Source: Paenibacillus paridis (GTDB lineage Bacteria > Bacillota > Bacilli > Paenibacillales > Paenibacillaceae). Taken from it: DNA of 64,000 nucleotides. The notes beneath the pieces were generated by a model. That model was not told the DNA's origin, made no database searches, and saw nothing but the letters and a program-made list of their open reading frames with translations. Both the position numbers and the translations under genes were made by a program. The stretch lies in the NCBI RefSeq assembly GCF_006345825.1, contig NZ_VCIX01000083.1:150292-214291 (forward strand), written 5' to 3'. Position 1 is the first letter of the stretch. Each line of letters starts with the position of its first letter. Shown here in pieces: positions 51,761 through 59,686 of this stretch.

Positions 51761-52240
51761 TCAAGAGACCGCTTTGCGCGATCGCTTGCACTCGCCCTTG
51801 CTGCATGATTTGTAAGTACCCGTAAAATCAAGCCGATGATCCGTCACCTTGAAGCCGAACTCCCGCTCGATCCGCTGCTCAATCTCATACAGCCAGTCAT
51901 CTTTAATCTCGGTTAGAGAACCGCAATCCTCGCATATCAAATGATGATGCATATGCTCATGGCCCTCGCCGCGAAGATCGTAGCGGGCCACGCCGTCGCC
52001 GAAGTTCATTTTCTCCACGACATGCAGTTCTGCCAGCAGCTCCAGCGTTCGATAAACGGTTGCAAGCCCGATCTCCGAATATTGCTGCTTAACGAGCATA
52101 AACACGCCTTCTGCGCTCAAATGATCCATCTCATTCTCCAGCAGCACTCGCAATATAATTTCACGTTGGGTCGTGAGCTTGTATCCGTTCGCCATCAGAT
52201 GCCGATTGATTCGGTCCATTTCTGTTGTAATATTTAACAT
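51761..52240 (-). CDS. fur: ferric uptake regulator Fur
   Basis: 159 residues. Winged-helix DNA-binding domain (about 1-85: YKLTTQREIILRVLLENEMDHLSAE, GLATVYRTLELL), then the dimer domain with HEHMHHHLICEDC and the structural zinc site CEDC plus CSKGEC (C-x4-C) at the end. Closest in pattern to Bacillus Fur (NFGDGVARYDLRGEG), not Zur or PerR. With Fe2+ it represses iron-uptake genes. ATG preceded by AAGGAGG. A PerR box lies upstream, as known for fur in B. subtilis. Single gene. Confidence 0.95.
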   Translation of the reverse strand: MLNITTEMDRINRHLMANGYKLTTQREIILRVLLENEMDHLSAEGVFMLVKQQYSEIGLATVYRTLELLAELHVVEKMNFGDGVARYDLRGEGHEHMHHHLICEDCGSLTEIKDDWLYEIEQRIEREFGFKVTDHRLDFTGTYKSCSKGECKRSRKAVS

Positions 52241-52306
52241 TCAGGATACCTCCTTGTATTGAAAAGCCTGCTCATAAACAGGAAACATTTATGAAAAGGC
52301 TTACTT

Positions 52307-52321
52307 TTAGAATGATTATAA
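52307..52321. promoter_or_regulatory. PerR box upstream of fur
   Basis: TTAGAATGATTATAA; read on the minus strand as TTATAATCATTCTAA, it matches the PerR consensus at 13 of 14 positions, but the Fur consensus at only 11. A stem-forming leader (AAGCC... to GGCTT) lies between it and the fur start. Confidence 0.7.
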
Positions 52322-52388
52322 TTTAATGGTAGTATACTTTTTCGAATTTAGCAAATACCATATTTTAATACGGCTCTCGCGCTGCGCC

Positions 52389-52448
52389 TTGACATTGATA
52401 ACAGTTATCGATATGATGAAGGCAAGCTTTATTTCGTAAAAATTACTA
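52389..52448 (+). promoter_or_regulatory. promoter of rpmE2 with Fur-like and Zur-like operators
   Basis: TTGACA (52389-52394), 17 bases, TATGAT (52412-52417). In the spacer is the palindrome TGATAACAGTTATCG (52396-52410), close to a Fur box; downstream, over the start of the transcript, TCGTAAAAATTACTA (52434-52448) matches the Zur core at 12 of 14 positions. Confidence 0.7.
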
Positions 52449-52468
52449 ATAAGGGACAGGTGAATATA

Positions 52469-52717
52469 ATGAAAGACGGAATACACCCGGTTTACCATCA
52501 GGTTTTATTTTTTGACGTGAGCAGCGGCTACAAGTTTTTGACGGGCTCCACCAAATCGTCCAACGAAAAAATGGAATGGGAAGACGGCAACAGCTACCCT
52601 GTTATCCGCGTCGATACAAGCTCGGCTTCGCATCCGTTCTACACCGGCAAACAGCGCAACACGGACAAAGGCGGACGTGTGGACCGCTTCAACCAACGGA
52701 TTCAGCAGAAGAAATAA
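52469..52717 (+). CDS. rpmE2: 50S ribosomal protein L31 type B (zinc-independent)
   Basis: 82 residues, begins [20 protein letters not shown], with the family's [13 protein letters not shown] and no cysteine, so it lacks the zinc ribbon of type A L31. In B. subtilis the type B paralogue (YtiA) is repressed by Zur and replaces zinc-L31 under starvation, freeing zinc. The frame opens at 52460, but the ATG at 52469 has GGACAGGTGA upstream. The promoter carries a Zur-like box. It is divergent from fur. Confidence 0.95.
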   Translation: MKDGIHPVYHQVLFFDVSSGYKFLTGSTKSSNEKMEWEDGNSYPVIRVDTSSASHPFYTGKQRNTDKGGRVDRFNQRIQQKK

Positions 52718-52734
52718 ACCGTCATTCAGCAAAG

Positions 52735-52787
52735 AAGCTCCAGGCAGTCAGCCGTGTAATACGGTGAGCTGCAAGGAGCTTTATTTC
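52735..52787. terminator. terminator between rpmE2 and SDR genes
   Basis: AAGCTCC/GGAGCTT (52735-52741, 52775-52781) around a partly paired interior; TATTTCG on the plus side. Sits between converging genes and may serve both. Confidence 0.6.
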
Positions 52788-52798
52788 GTTCATCAAAG

Positions 52799-53581
52799 CT
52801 ACAACACAGCAGAGATACCGCCATCGATATTGACCGAGGTCCCCGTCACGAAGGACGCCGCTTCCGATACTAGGAAGCCGATGACATTGGCCGCTTCCCG
52901 CGCGTTCCCGATCCGGCCGAGCGGAATGCCATGGCGAGGATCGGCAGCAAATTCCTCCCAGCTAAGCTCAGGTGCTTTGGATTGCCACATCCGCTCGATT
53001 TGGGCGCTGCGAATAAGCCCGATACAGACGGCATTTACCCGTATCTGGTCTGCAGCGAGGTCTTTGCTCATCGCTTTGGTGAGCGCTAGGCCTGCCGCGC
53101 GGCTAACCGAGGTAGGCAGCGAGGAAGCTCCTGGCGTTTTTCCGCCGATCGCCGTTACGTTTACGATTGCGCCGCCACCGGCTTCACGCATATAAGGCAA
53201 AGCTGCACGCGCAAAATGAACGGCGCCAAACAGCTTTAAGTCCAGATCCGCCGTCCAAGCATCTGTCTCAACCTGCTCGAAAGGACGGGCTGCCGACGTG
53301 CCTGCGTTATTGACCAGAATATGAATGACGCCAAAATGTGCCGCTGCCTCTTCAACGGCCCGAATGGCCTCTTCCGCCTTGGATACGTCCGCGCTGATCG
53401 CGAGCGCATCTTTGCCTGTCTGCTCTTTGATTTGATCTACTGCTCTTTGCAGCGCCTCTGCGTCTCTGGCTACAATCGCAATCTCAGCGCCTTCAGAAGC
53501 GAGCAGCAATGCCGTCGCCAGCCCAATTCCTTTGCTGCCACCTGTAATGATAGCAGCCTTCCCGCGAATCCCAAGTTCCAT
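52799..53581 (-). CDS. short-chain dehydrogenase/reductase (SDR)
   Basis: About 260 residues. Rossmann motif TGGSKGIGLA (about 13-22), NNAG in LVNNAGTS (about 87-94), and the end part GFLVSEAASFVTGTSVNIDGG typical of classical FabG-like SDRs. The usual Tyr-x-x-x-Lys catalytic pair is not found: the corresponding stretch reads LPTSVSRAAGLALTKAM, with Ser at the Tyr position and Ala at the Lys position. Activity is therefore doubtful or atypical. The frame opens at 53662, overlapping the upstream gene, but the ATG at 53581 has GGAGG 11 bases upstream and gives the normal length. Confidence 0.85.
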   Translation of the reverse strand: MELGIRGKAAIITGGSKGIGLATALLLASEGAEIAIVARDAEALQRAVDQIKEQTGKDALAISADVSKAEEAIRAVEEAAAHFGVIHILVNNAGTSAARPFEQVETDAWTADLDLKLFGAVHFARAALPYMREAGGGAIVNVTAIGGKTPGASSLPTSVSRAAGLALTKAMSKDLAADQIRVNAVCIGLIRSAQIERMWQSKAPELSWEEFAADPRHGIPLGRIGNAREAANVIGFLVSEAASFVTGTSVNIDGGISAVL

Positions 53582-53612
53582 CTCCCGCTTCGCCTCCATC
53601 ATTGCTTTTTGC

Positions 53613-54023
53613 TTATTTTTGAACGATGTCGATAATCCTCTGTACCTCTGCGTTGATATCAACCTCTATATTCGCAGGCAAATTGACGATAAATATGCCA
53701 CCAAAGACTTGCTGGGATTTGCCTTTCCAATCCCGGATTTTATTTTTCAACAATTTCAGCTCCAAGGAAAAAATAACCTCTTTGCTTAGCAGCCAATTGT
53801 GTCTGGTGAACGTTGATTTCTCAATCGTTTCTATGTACATGGAAGCGTCCTTTATTGCCTTCACCCGTATAACGTCACCGTAAGCCACATTTTCGGTAAA
53901 AACAGGATTTTCCTCAATTCGATAAATGTCTTCATCCAGCTGAACGACGTCTAATACCTCAACCTCGCGGCCTGCGCCATCGAAACAGAGATGCAATGGA
54001 ATAAAATCTTGAATATGATCCAC
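53613..54023 (-). CDS. uncharacterised protein, DUF4265-like
   Basis: 136 residues, beta-rich then helical, no membrane segment. The first half (VEVLDVVQLDEDIYRIEENPVFTE..., YGDVIRVKAI) resembles DUF4265 proteins, sometimes found near toxin-immunity genes; the likeness is by eye only. The GTG at 54023 has AGAGG directly abutting, which is poor; a later start cannot be excluded. It overlaps the open part of the SDR frame but not its preferred start. Upstream is a small broken-looking frame. Confidence 0.5.
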   Translation of the reverse strand: MDHIQDFIPLHLCFDGAGREVEVLDVVQLDEDIYRIEENPVFTENVAYGDVIRVKAIKDASMYIETIEKSTFTRHNWLLSKEVIFSLELKLLKNKIRDWKGKSQQVFGGIFIVNLPANIEVDINAEVQRIIDIVQK

Positions 54024-54026
54024 CCT

Positions 54027-54194
54027 CTAGCCTAATTTCAAATGCATTGCTGAAGCTCTGAGCTGCGAAAGCCCTTCTTTCACATGCAAAATCGCTGCTG
54101 CCAAAATCATAGGAATAGTCCTTTCCGTTGAATCTAGCATATACGAATTGCCGTAAAAAAACCACCGCGTTCAGCAGCCAAACGCCTTGATCAT
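54027..54194 (-). pseudogene. small frame with in-frame TGA, possible decayed gene
   Basis: From ATG at 54194 the frame reads MIKAFGC, then TGA, then 47 residues without further stops: TRWFFYGNSYMLDSTERTIP followed by MILAAAILHVKEGLSQLRAS and AMHLKLG, ending in TAG. The downstream part has the amphipathic character of a real protein, and an internal ATG would give 37 residues. There is no good ribosome binding site. It lies just upstream of the 53613-54023 gene in the same direction. A nonsense-mutated gene or a short peptide gene are both possible; the likeness to a real protein is my judgement. Confidence 0.35.
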
Positions 54195-54250
54195 AAAAAA
54201 GTTGGATGATGGAAACATTATTAGGCGAGGACAAAAAACGGGAGGTTGCT

Positions 54251-54598
54251 TTGAATTATATCTACAGCTCTTCACTGCTGCTTGCCGGCTTGCTAATCGT
54301 AAATATGGTGTACGCTTATCAAAGCAAGCACATCGATCCACATTTTTGGACTACGCTCAAATTTCAGCTTGTGGTACTGCCTTTGTTCCTTATTGCCAAT
54401 TTGTGCATTGGTTACGGCATCAAAATTGGCTATAAGGCGCTCGGAAATCTTGGATACGTACTGCTGGCCTCCAAAGGGCTTGAACTGTTTGTTTCCCTGC
54501 TAATGGGGTTTATCTTTATGAGGGAAGCGCCAACCTGGCGCACATGGGCAGGCCTTGCCATCATCCTGGCCGGTTTTTTTGTCGCCAAAGGCAAATAA
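54251..54598 (+). CDS. small membrane protein, SMR/EamA-like
   Basis: About 115 residues with four membrane helices, the size of small multidrug resistance (SMR) transporters; the final WAGLAIILAGFFVAKGK with the preceding EAPTWRT matches the last helix pair of the EamA/SMR type. The SMR Glu in helix 1 is not seen where expected, so transport is uncertain. The frame opens at 54206, but GGGAGG lies 5 bases before a TTG at 54251 (LNYIYSSSLLLAG), preferred over the ATG. Single gene, followed by a stem-loop. Confidence 0.65.
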   Translation: MNYIYSSSLLLAGLLIVNMVYAYQSKHIDPHFWTTLKFQLVVLPLFLIANLCIGYGIKIGYKALGNLGYVLLASKGLELFVSLLMGFIFMREAPTWRTWAGLAIILAGFFVAKGK

Positions 54599-54650
54599 AG
54601 CTTGCAGGTGAAGGGCAGCACCGGGGTGCTGTCTTCCATTGCAAGCTCAT
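54598..54650. terminator. stem-loop between small membrane protein and PBP genes
   Basis: AGCTTGCA (54599-54606) and TGCAAGCT (54640-54647) with inner GGCAGCACC/GGTGCTG. No strong T-run follows, so a weak or bidirectional terminator. Confidence 0.5.
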
Positions 54651-54712
54651 TCGCTTTAGTTGCGCTACACTTTTTTATTTGGTTGATATATCAAAGGTCA
54701 AAGGCACGATGC

Positions 54713-56836
54713 TCAATCATTTTGGTTTTGTCTGCCTTTTTTCTTTTCCTTATCCATATTTTTTTCCTTTTCTCTGTCCTTTTTTCTATCCTTTTCCCTT
54801 TGCTGTTCCTTTTCCCTTTCCTTTTTCCGCTCTTCCCTGTCCTTCTTTTTTTGCTTTCGCTCCTCTTCCTTGCTTTGTTTATGCTTATCTTTCTTATCCG
54901 ATGCTCCCTCGTCTTTTGGTGCCTTGTTATCTTTGCTGTTCAAATTCGGAAGCTTTCCGGATGCCTTCGGAAACGTAAGAACAGGCTCATCTCTTAAAGC
55001 GCCCGCCATAAGCGATTGAAATACGGCTGCTGCCGCTTTGGAGCTCGTCGACAAATAATGGCTGCTATCGCTCTGGTCATAGCCAAGCCATACGGCCCCG
55101 ACAAGCTGCGGCGTGTAACCGACGAACCAGTTGTCCTTGGCTCCATATCCCGTCGTCCCGACCATTTGAGTCGTCCCCGACTTGCCCGCAAGCGGCCGTC
55201 CCTTAAGTTCAGCTGAAGTGCCTGTCCCATCCGTAACTACGCCTTCGAGCATGGCCGTCATCGTACGCGCCACCTCAGGCTCTGTCACCTTCGTGCTTCC
55301 CGTATTCTGCGAAAACTCCGCTAGAATAGCACCGTCTGCAGACTCGATACGCGTAATGGCATGTGCTCGCATACGGACGCCATCATTTGCAAATACGCCA
55401 AATGCTTCAGCCATTTGGAGGGGAGATACCCCTTCCTGAAGACCGCCAAGCGCAAGCCCCAGCGAGCGGTCCCCCTCCGTCAGAGGAATGCCGAAGCGCT
55501 CTGCGGCATCCGTTCCTTGTTTAATGCCCATCTCATTCAATAGCTTTACAGCAGGGACATTATACGAATGAATGAGCGCTTCATAAAGTGATACCTTTCC
55601 GTGAAAGGACCCGTCCGCGTTTTGCGGCTCATAGCCGTTAATATTAATCGGTTCGTCAACCAGCTCGTCGCTTGGCTTGTAGCCCTGCTCCAAGGCAGGC
55701 GCATAAACGACGATCGGCTTGATCGTTGACCCCGGTTGCCGCTTCAACTGAGAAGCACGGTTAAAGCCGCGAAACGGCTGATCCCCCCTACCGCCTACGA
55801 GCGCCCGAATTCCGCCATCGCGGGGATCAATCAAGACAGCGCTGCTCTGAATCAATTGATCCGGCTTACTTTCCGGGAAAAGCGATTCCTGCGCGTACAC
55901 CTGCTCCGCCGTTTGCTGCATGTTTATATTCAGTGCCGTATAAATACGCAGCCCGCCTTGGATCACTTCATTTTCCGATAATCCATATTGACCGACCGCT
56001 TCACGTATAATCTGATCTACATAGTAAGGGTAGCTCATATGATCAATTCTGTTTGGCTTAGCGCTGAGCAGGTGCACCGACTCGTTAAGCGCAGCAGTGT
56101 AGCTGTCCTCGCTAATGATGGCTTGCTCCTTCATCAGTTGAAGGACCACATTCCGCCTCGCAGTCGCTTCTTTTATATGTTTATAGGGAGAAAGCGCTGA
56201 GGGAGCTTTAATAAGGCCAGCCAGCAAGGCCGATTCAGCCACCGTCAACTGCTTGGCTTCCTTGCCAAAATAAATGCTTGCCGCCCGCGAAATCCCCCAC
56301 GCCCCCTCGCCATAATAAATTTGATTGAGGTACATCCCCATGATTTCCTGCTTATCGTAATTCTCTTCTATTTTCTTCGCCAAAAGCACCTCATTCCACT
56401 TCCTAGACCAGGTGCGCTCCTGCGATAGAAATACATTTTTGGCAAGCTGCTGCGTAATCGTGCTGCCGCCTTGTACCGTGCCGCCTGATGTGAAATTCGC
56501 CATAAAAGCACGCCCGATGGCGCGCATATCCATTCCGCTATGCTCAAAATACCGTTTGTCCTCCACGGCTACAACTGCATCCACCATGGACTGCGGGATA
56601 TCTTCATACGCTATTTCGTCAATATCATTGAAGGAGATGCGCGTGGCTTCTGTTCCGCTTTGATCATACAATATCGTTGCAGCAGGCAGCGGCACCTCCA
56701 ATTGACCGATATCCTGCGCGTTCACGAGCTGACGAAACGTTATCCAGCCGCCTAGCAGCGCGATTGCAATGAATGACAATAACAACAACAGAATGCTTTT
56801 ACCCTTTATTCTTCTTTTTTTTGCTTGCTTTTTCAT
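54713..56836 (-). CDS. bifunctional penicillin-binding protein 1A family with charged tail
   Basis: About 707 residues. Cytoplasmic basic start, one membrane helix (about 13-34), transglycosylase domain (about 60-235: EDKRYFEHSGMD, GGSTITQQLAKN), transpeptidase domain (about 320-610) with SxxK in PGSTIKP, SxN in SYNVPA and KSGTT. It builds and crosslinks peptidoglycan. The last ~75 residues are almost only Lys, Glu, Arg, Asp and Gln (KEEERKQKKKDREERKK...), a low-complexity helix outside the membrane. The frame opens at 56893; the ATG at 56836 behind GGGGG is preferred. Single gene. Confidence 0.93.
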   Translation of the reverse strand: MKKQAKKRRIKGKSILLLLLSFIAIALLGGWITFRQLVNAQDIGQLEVPLPAATILYDQSGTEATRISFNDIDEIAYEDIPQSMVDAVVAVEDKRYFEHSGMDMRAIGRAFMANFTSGGTVQGGSTITQQLAKNVFLSQERTWSRKWNEVLLAKKIEENYDKQEIMGMYLNQIYYGEGAWGISRAASIYFGKEAKQLTVAESALLAGLIKAPSALSPYKHIKEATARRNVVLQLMKEQAIISEDSYTAALNESVHLLSAKPNRIDHMSYPYYVDQIIREAVGQYGLSENEVIQGGLRIYTALNINMQQTAEQVYAQESLFPESKPDQLIQSSAVLIDPRDGGIRALVGGRGDQPFRGFNRASQLKRQPGSTIKPIVVYAPALEQGYKPSDELVDEPININGYEPQNADGSFHGKVSLYEALIHSYNVPAVKLLNEMGIKQGTDAAERFGIPLTEGDRSLGLALGGLQEGVSPLQMAEAFGVFANDGVRMRAHAITRIESADGAILAEFSQNTGSTKVTEPEVARTMTAMLEGVVTDGTGTSAELKGRPLAGKSGTTQMVGTTGYGAKDNWFVGYTPQLVGAVWLGYDQSDSSHYLSTSSKAAAAVFQSLMAGALRDEPVLTFPKASGKLPNLNSKDNKAPKDEGASDKKDKHKQSKEEERKQKKKDREERKKEREKEQQREKDRKKDREKEKNMDKEKKKGRQNQND

Positions 56837-56929
56837 GTTCGTTCCCCCGTGTCTGTGTTTCCTTCGCATTAAACTATTCGCAGTTAAAACCAATTTTCAG
56901 TACACTTTACCCATCCGTTCTGCACGCAC

Positions 56930-56973
56930 AAAAAAAATGCCGAGAAGCAAATTCCTGCTCCCCAGCATTTTTT
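56930..56973 (-). terminator. terminator after the 77-residue protein gene
   Basis: AAAATGC/GCATTTT outer arms, inner GAGAAGCA/TGCTCCC, then TTTTTTTTGTG on the minus strand. Lies between the 57038 gene end and the PBP start. Confidence 0.85.
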
Positions 56974-57037
56974 AGACCTATTTTATAATCCTCAAACATC
57001 ATTTGCCCGATTATGATCGTATCTCAACACTATTTGG

Positions 57038-57271
57038 TCAAGCTCGCATTTCGGTTTGTGAAAGCTTATCGAAAGCTTCCGTAAGCAGCAAAGTGAAATC
57101 GTCCCGTTTGGTCAGAAACTGCTCATATTGCCCCTGTGCAATGTCATCATCTGGATTAGCCTCCAAATAGATTTCCAGCTCTGCGATCGTTTGATTGATT
57201 TCATACAAAACATCCCTGCTGCCATTGTTTTTGTCTGCGCTTCTCTTTATTGTTTTCCAAGCTTCGTTCAA
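57038..57271 (-). CDS. small uncharacterised helical protein
   Basis: About 77 residues, two or three amphipathic helices (NEAWKTIKRSADKNNGS, VLYEINQTIAELEIYLEAN, AFDKLSQTEMRA), no Cys. Not recognised. The frame opens at 57310, but AGGAGG lies 8 bases before a TTG at 57271, a better start than the ATG, which has none. Ends in a good terminator. Its 5' region is shared with a short plus-strand frame. Confidence 0.6.
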   Translation of the reverse strand: MNEAWKTIKRSADKNNGSRDVLYEINQTIAELEIYLEANPDDDIAQGQYEQFLTKRDDFTLLLTEAFDKLSQTEMRA

Positions 57272-57299
57272 TGCGTATGCCTCCTGCTGCCCTATTCTA

Positions 57300-57479
57300 T
57301 TGTTTTGCATAAATGGCGTACCTGCAACAATAGGGCTTCGTTATCTAAGATATTCAGGAGACAATGAAATAGAACCCTTCACCATCAAAAAAGGCACGCT
57401 GGATTCCGTTCACGATGCTTCTTTCATACAATCGGAAGTCGAGCCGGGCCCCTCGCTGCATTACTATTCGCTCGGGTAA
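57300..57479 (+). other. short plus-strand frame, doubtful gene
   Basis: A frame from 57300 to TAA at 57477-57479 encodes residues ending GDNEIEPFTIKKG, TLDSVHDASFIQ and SEVEPGPSLHYYSLG. It looks protein-like and stops 5 bases before a bidirectional terminator, which favours a gene. No ribosome binding site or good start codon was found. May be the remnant of a small spore-germination-type protein; that is a guess. Confidence 0.3.
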
Positions 57480-57484
57480 GAAAT

Positions 57485-57514
57485 GAAAAAGCTCCGCGAC
57501 TGCGGAGCTTTTTC
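57485..57514. terminator. bidirectional terminator before wrbA end
   Basis: Perfect 13-base arms (57485-57497, 57502-57514), 4-base loop, AAAAA on one side and TTTTT on the other. Confidence 0.9.
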
Positions 57515-57524
57515 ATCCATTTCA

Positions 57525-58121
57525 TTATCCTGTTAAGCGAGCGGTTACATCTAGCAATCTCAAGGTTTGCACTTTCACCGCCTCCAAAACAACCCTATCA
57601 AATTGCCCATCCTCTGCAACGGTTGCGCTCGCACCATACGGATTGCCGCCTGCCTTAAAAAGTATGGGATCGGTGTAGCCTGGTGCGACGATGATGGCTC
57701 CCCAATGATAAAACGTCGTATAAAGCGATAAGATCGTCGCTTCCTGTCCCCCATGCGGGTTTTGTGCTGAAGTAAACGCCGATACGGCCTTGTCGGCAAG
57801 CTTGCCTTTGGACCACAACCCGCCTGTCGAATCAATGAACTGCCGCAGCTGGGCAGCCGCATTACCGAACCGGGTAGGCGTTCCGAACAAGATCGCATCC
57901 GCCCATTCCAAGTCCTCTGTAGTCGCAACCTTAATATCCGAGGCAGCCTCATGATGTTTTTTCCAGGCTGGGTTGGAAGCAATGGCTTCCTCAGGCGCAC
58001 TCTCCTTCACCCTGAGCAGCCGAACCTCCGCTCCCTGCTTCACAGCAGCTTCTTGAGCGGCTTTTGCCAATTCATAGTTAGTCCCTGTTGCACTGTAGTA
58101 TACGATAGCTAATTTCACCAT
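57525..58121 (-). CDS. wrbA: NAD(P)H:quinone oxidoreductase WrbA
   Basis: 198 residues, flavodoxin-like FMN quinone reductase giving two-electron reduction of quinones. FMN site YYSATGTNYELA (about 8-19), GTPTRFGNAAAQ (about 79-90) and FTSAQNPHGGQE with the WrbA insertion. Typical length. ATG behind AAGGAGG. Single gene ending at the bidirectional terminator. Confidence 0.94.
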   Translation of the reverse strand: MVKLAIVYYSATGTNYELAKAAQEAAVKQGAEVRLLRVKESAPEEAIASNPAWKKHHEAASDIKVATTEDLEWADAILFGTPTRFGNAAAQLRQFIDSTGGLWSKGKLADKAVSAFTSAQNPHGGQEATILSLYTTFYHWGAIIVAPGYTDPILFKAGGNPYGASATVAEDGQFDRVVLEAVKVQTLRLLDVTARLTG

Positions 58122-58258
58122 AGGTCGTATTCCTCCTTACCGGCTAAGCGGTGTGCATTTTAGACTAGCTAATACCCTCTTTTCGCCAGCATTAATCAAA
58201 ATATTTCCCGAGAAATGATGTTTCAAGCCAGGTTTTAGCTATTTTCGTCAGCAGCTCC

Positions 58259-59107
58259 TTATCCGAACATGCTCTTTATTTTTTGCCAAACGGATTGTTC
58301 TTCTTCTTCTTCAAGTGTTCCCCATTGCAATTGAAACAGAATCGGAGGAATAAATGCAGGGTCCAGCCAGGAATAGGTTCCGTCATTACACAAATTGCCA
58401 ATAAGGATGCCTTTCTTTTTCGAATGTTTTAAGGCCCAGTGCCCGCTGTAGACGATCATATCCTTTTTCTCAATAAGCGATATTGCTTTACTGTAGCTGA
58501 ACGAATTTTTAAGAGATGCATTGATCGACTGAACCTGTCGTTCATAGTTTAGTTCCCGCTGCTGCCAGCTGCATTCGGAGTCCCATAACTCAATAATTTG
58601 GGTACCTGAGAGGTCTTTGATACCTTCAGCAAGCCTGTCTGAAATATATAAGTCATCCGAAGCTTGATCCCCTTCCTCTGAGAGCAGCTTGAATATCGAG
58701 TATTGGCTGATTTTATCCGGATATACAGTTAAGGCCTCGATCCTTGAGATTTTCCCGGAAGGCAATCTGCTTAATTTACTATTAACATAATCAAGCCCAT
58801 CAACGACCTGCAATAGATTGAGCAGATAATAGGGACCGTCTGGTGAAAAAACAGGCAAAAATTGAAGCTCCTCTTTGGGAATCAGCTGTTCTAATTGGTT
58901 TTTCCCTTTTTCCGAAACCGCATAAAGCTTCCAATGGATGCCGACAAAATCAGGAACCGCACCCTCGTAATTCGTTTCCAGTTCAAGAGATATCCAGTTC
59001 TCGATTAACTGTTTGTTCAACCTTCCCCGTAGCCTTTCGTGAGTCTGCTCATCTTTAAAGGTGTAGGATTTAAAATTAGGGTCCGTATAAAGACCGTGTA
59101 TCTTCAT
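58259..59107 (-). CDS. Imm11 (DUF1629)-like protein, orphan immunity-type gene
   Basis: About 282 residues, cytosolic, no signal. The centre (YYLLNLLQVVDGLDYVNSK, about 112-130) and DLYISDRLAEGIKDLSGTQI with a following Trp-Asp match the Imm11/DUF1629 immunity family, whose members protect against secreted toxins. No toxin gene with a secretion signal, LXG or WXG is within reach; the gene stands alone, so it may be an orphan immunity or have other duties. The frame opens at 59158, but the ATG at 59107 has GGGAG 6 bases upstream and gives MKIHGLYTDP. Confidence 0.7.
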   Translation of the reverse strand: MKIHGLYTDPNFKSYTFKDEQTHERLRGRLNKQLIENWISLELETNYEGAVPDFVGIHWKLYAVSEKGKNQLEQLIPKEELQFLPVFSPDGPYYLLNLLQVVDGLDYVNSKLSRLPSGKISRIEALTVYPDKISQYSIFKLLSEEGDQASDDLYISDRLAEGIKDLSGTQIIELWDSECSWQQRELNYERQVQSINASLKNSFSYSKAISLIEKKDMIVYSGHWALKHSKKKGILIGNLCNDGTYSWLDPAFIPPILFQLQWGTLEEEEEQSVWQKIKSMFG

Positions 59108-59286
59108 GAAATACTCCCTTGGCCTATAGACAAAATGCCTATTTATTTGATCTTTCACCCTTCGACATTTCCCTGCATTTTCCTCCTTATTCCACTAAGC
59201 AGCTAGAAAATTATCGGACGGGTTGATTCATCCTTTATTATTCAGGGTAATGGAGACTAACCAATTCATTCAAAGGAGTGGTTCAA

Positions 59287-59448
59287 ATGGTTACCAGACA
59301 AAATAACGTTGAGATTGAAGAACGCCATGTGGAGAAAAAATCGGATTCCAGCTTGGTTGCCTCTACATTCATCAAATATGCTGCCTACATTATTATCTTT
59401 TTCGGAGCATTGTATTTCTTGGTACGCTACGTATTCCCGATGTTCTAA
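59287..59448 (+). CDS. small single-span membrane protein
   Basis: 53 residues; an acidic-basic N-terminus (MVTRQNNVEIEERHVEKKSD) then one membrane helix (about 28-51, with ATTs for Tyr/Phe/Ile) ending RYVFPMF. AAAGGAG 9 bases before ATG and a good terminator right after the stop support expression as its own transcript. Not recognised; such small membrane proteins often modulate larger membrane complexes. Divergent from the Imm11 gene. Confidence 0.7.
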   Translation: MVTRQNNVEIEERHVEKKSDSSLVASTFIKYAAYIIIFFGALYFLVRYVFPMF

Positions 59449-59458
59449 TCGCACGAAA

Positions 59459-59507
59459 CAAGGGCTATCCCCCGCGGTTGATGACCGTTTGGGATAGCCC
59501 TTTCTTT
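59459..59507 (+). terminator. terminator after the 53-residue gene
   Basis: Eleven-base perfect arms AGGGCTATCCC (59461-59471) and GGGATAGCCCT (59491-59501), then TTCTTTC. Confidence 0.85.
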
Positions 59508-59686
59508 CACTTATCATGTAAAACCGAATAGGTAAAAGGATAACATGAACTAACATTTTCACGTCTTGTTCGATGCGCCAGTAGGTCATCCTTATGACCA
59601 TGAGAGTATCACCATTATGGACGAGAAAAGGTCATGCGTATGGCCGCGAGAAGATAAATTTCCAATAATTATGTCTCCTTTTAAAT

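Noticed and set aside
53959..54234. 91-residue minus-strand frame
   Set aside because: A different frame of the same stretch (54027-54194) gives a more protein-like product; this frame has no ribosome binding site.
54544..54997. Plus-strand frames rich in Phe/Leu/Pro opposite the PBP tail
   Set aside because: Antisense image of the charged PBP tail; not membrane proteins.
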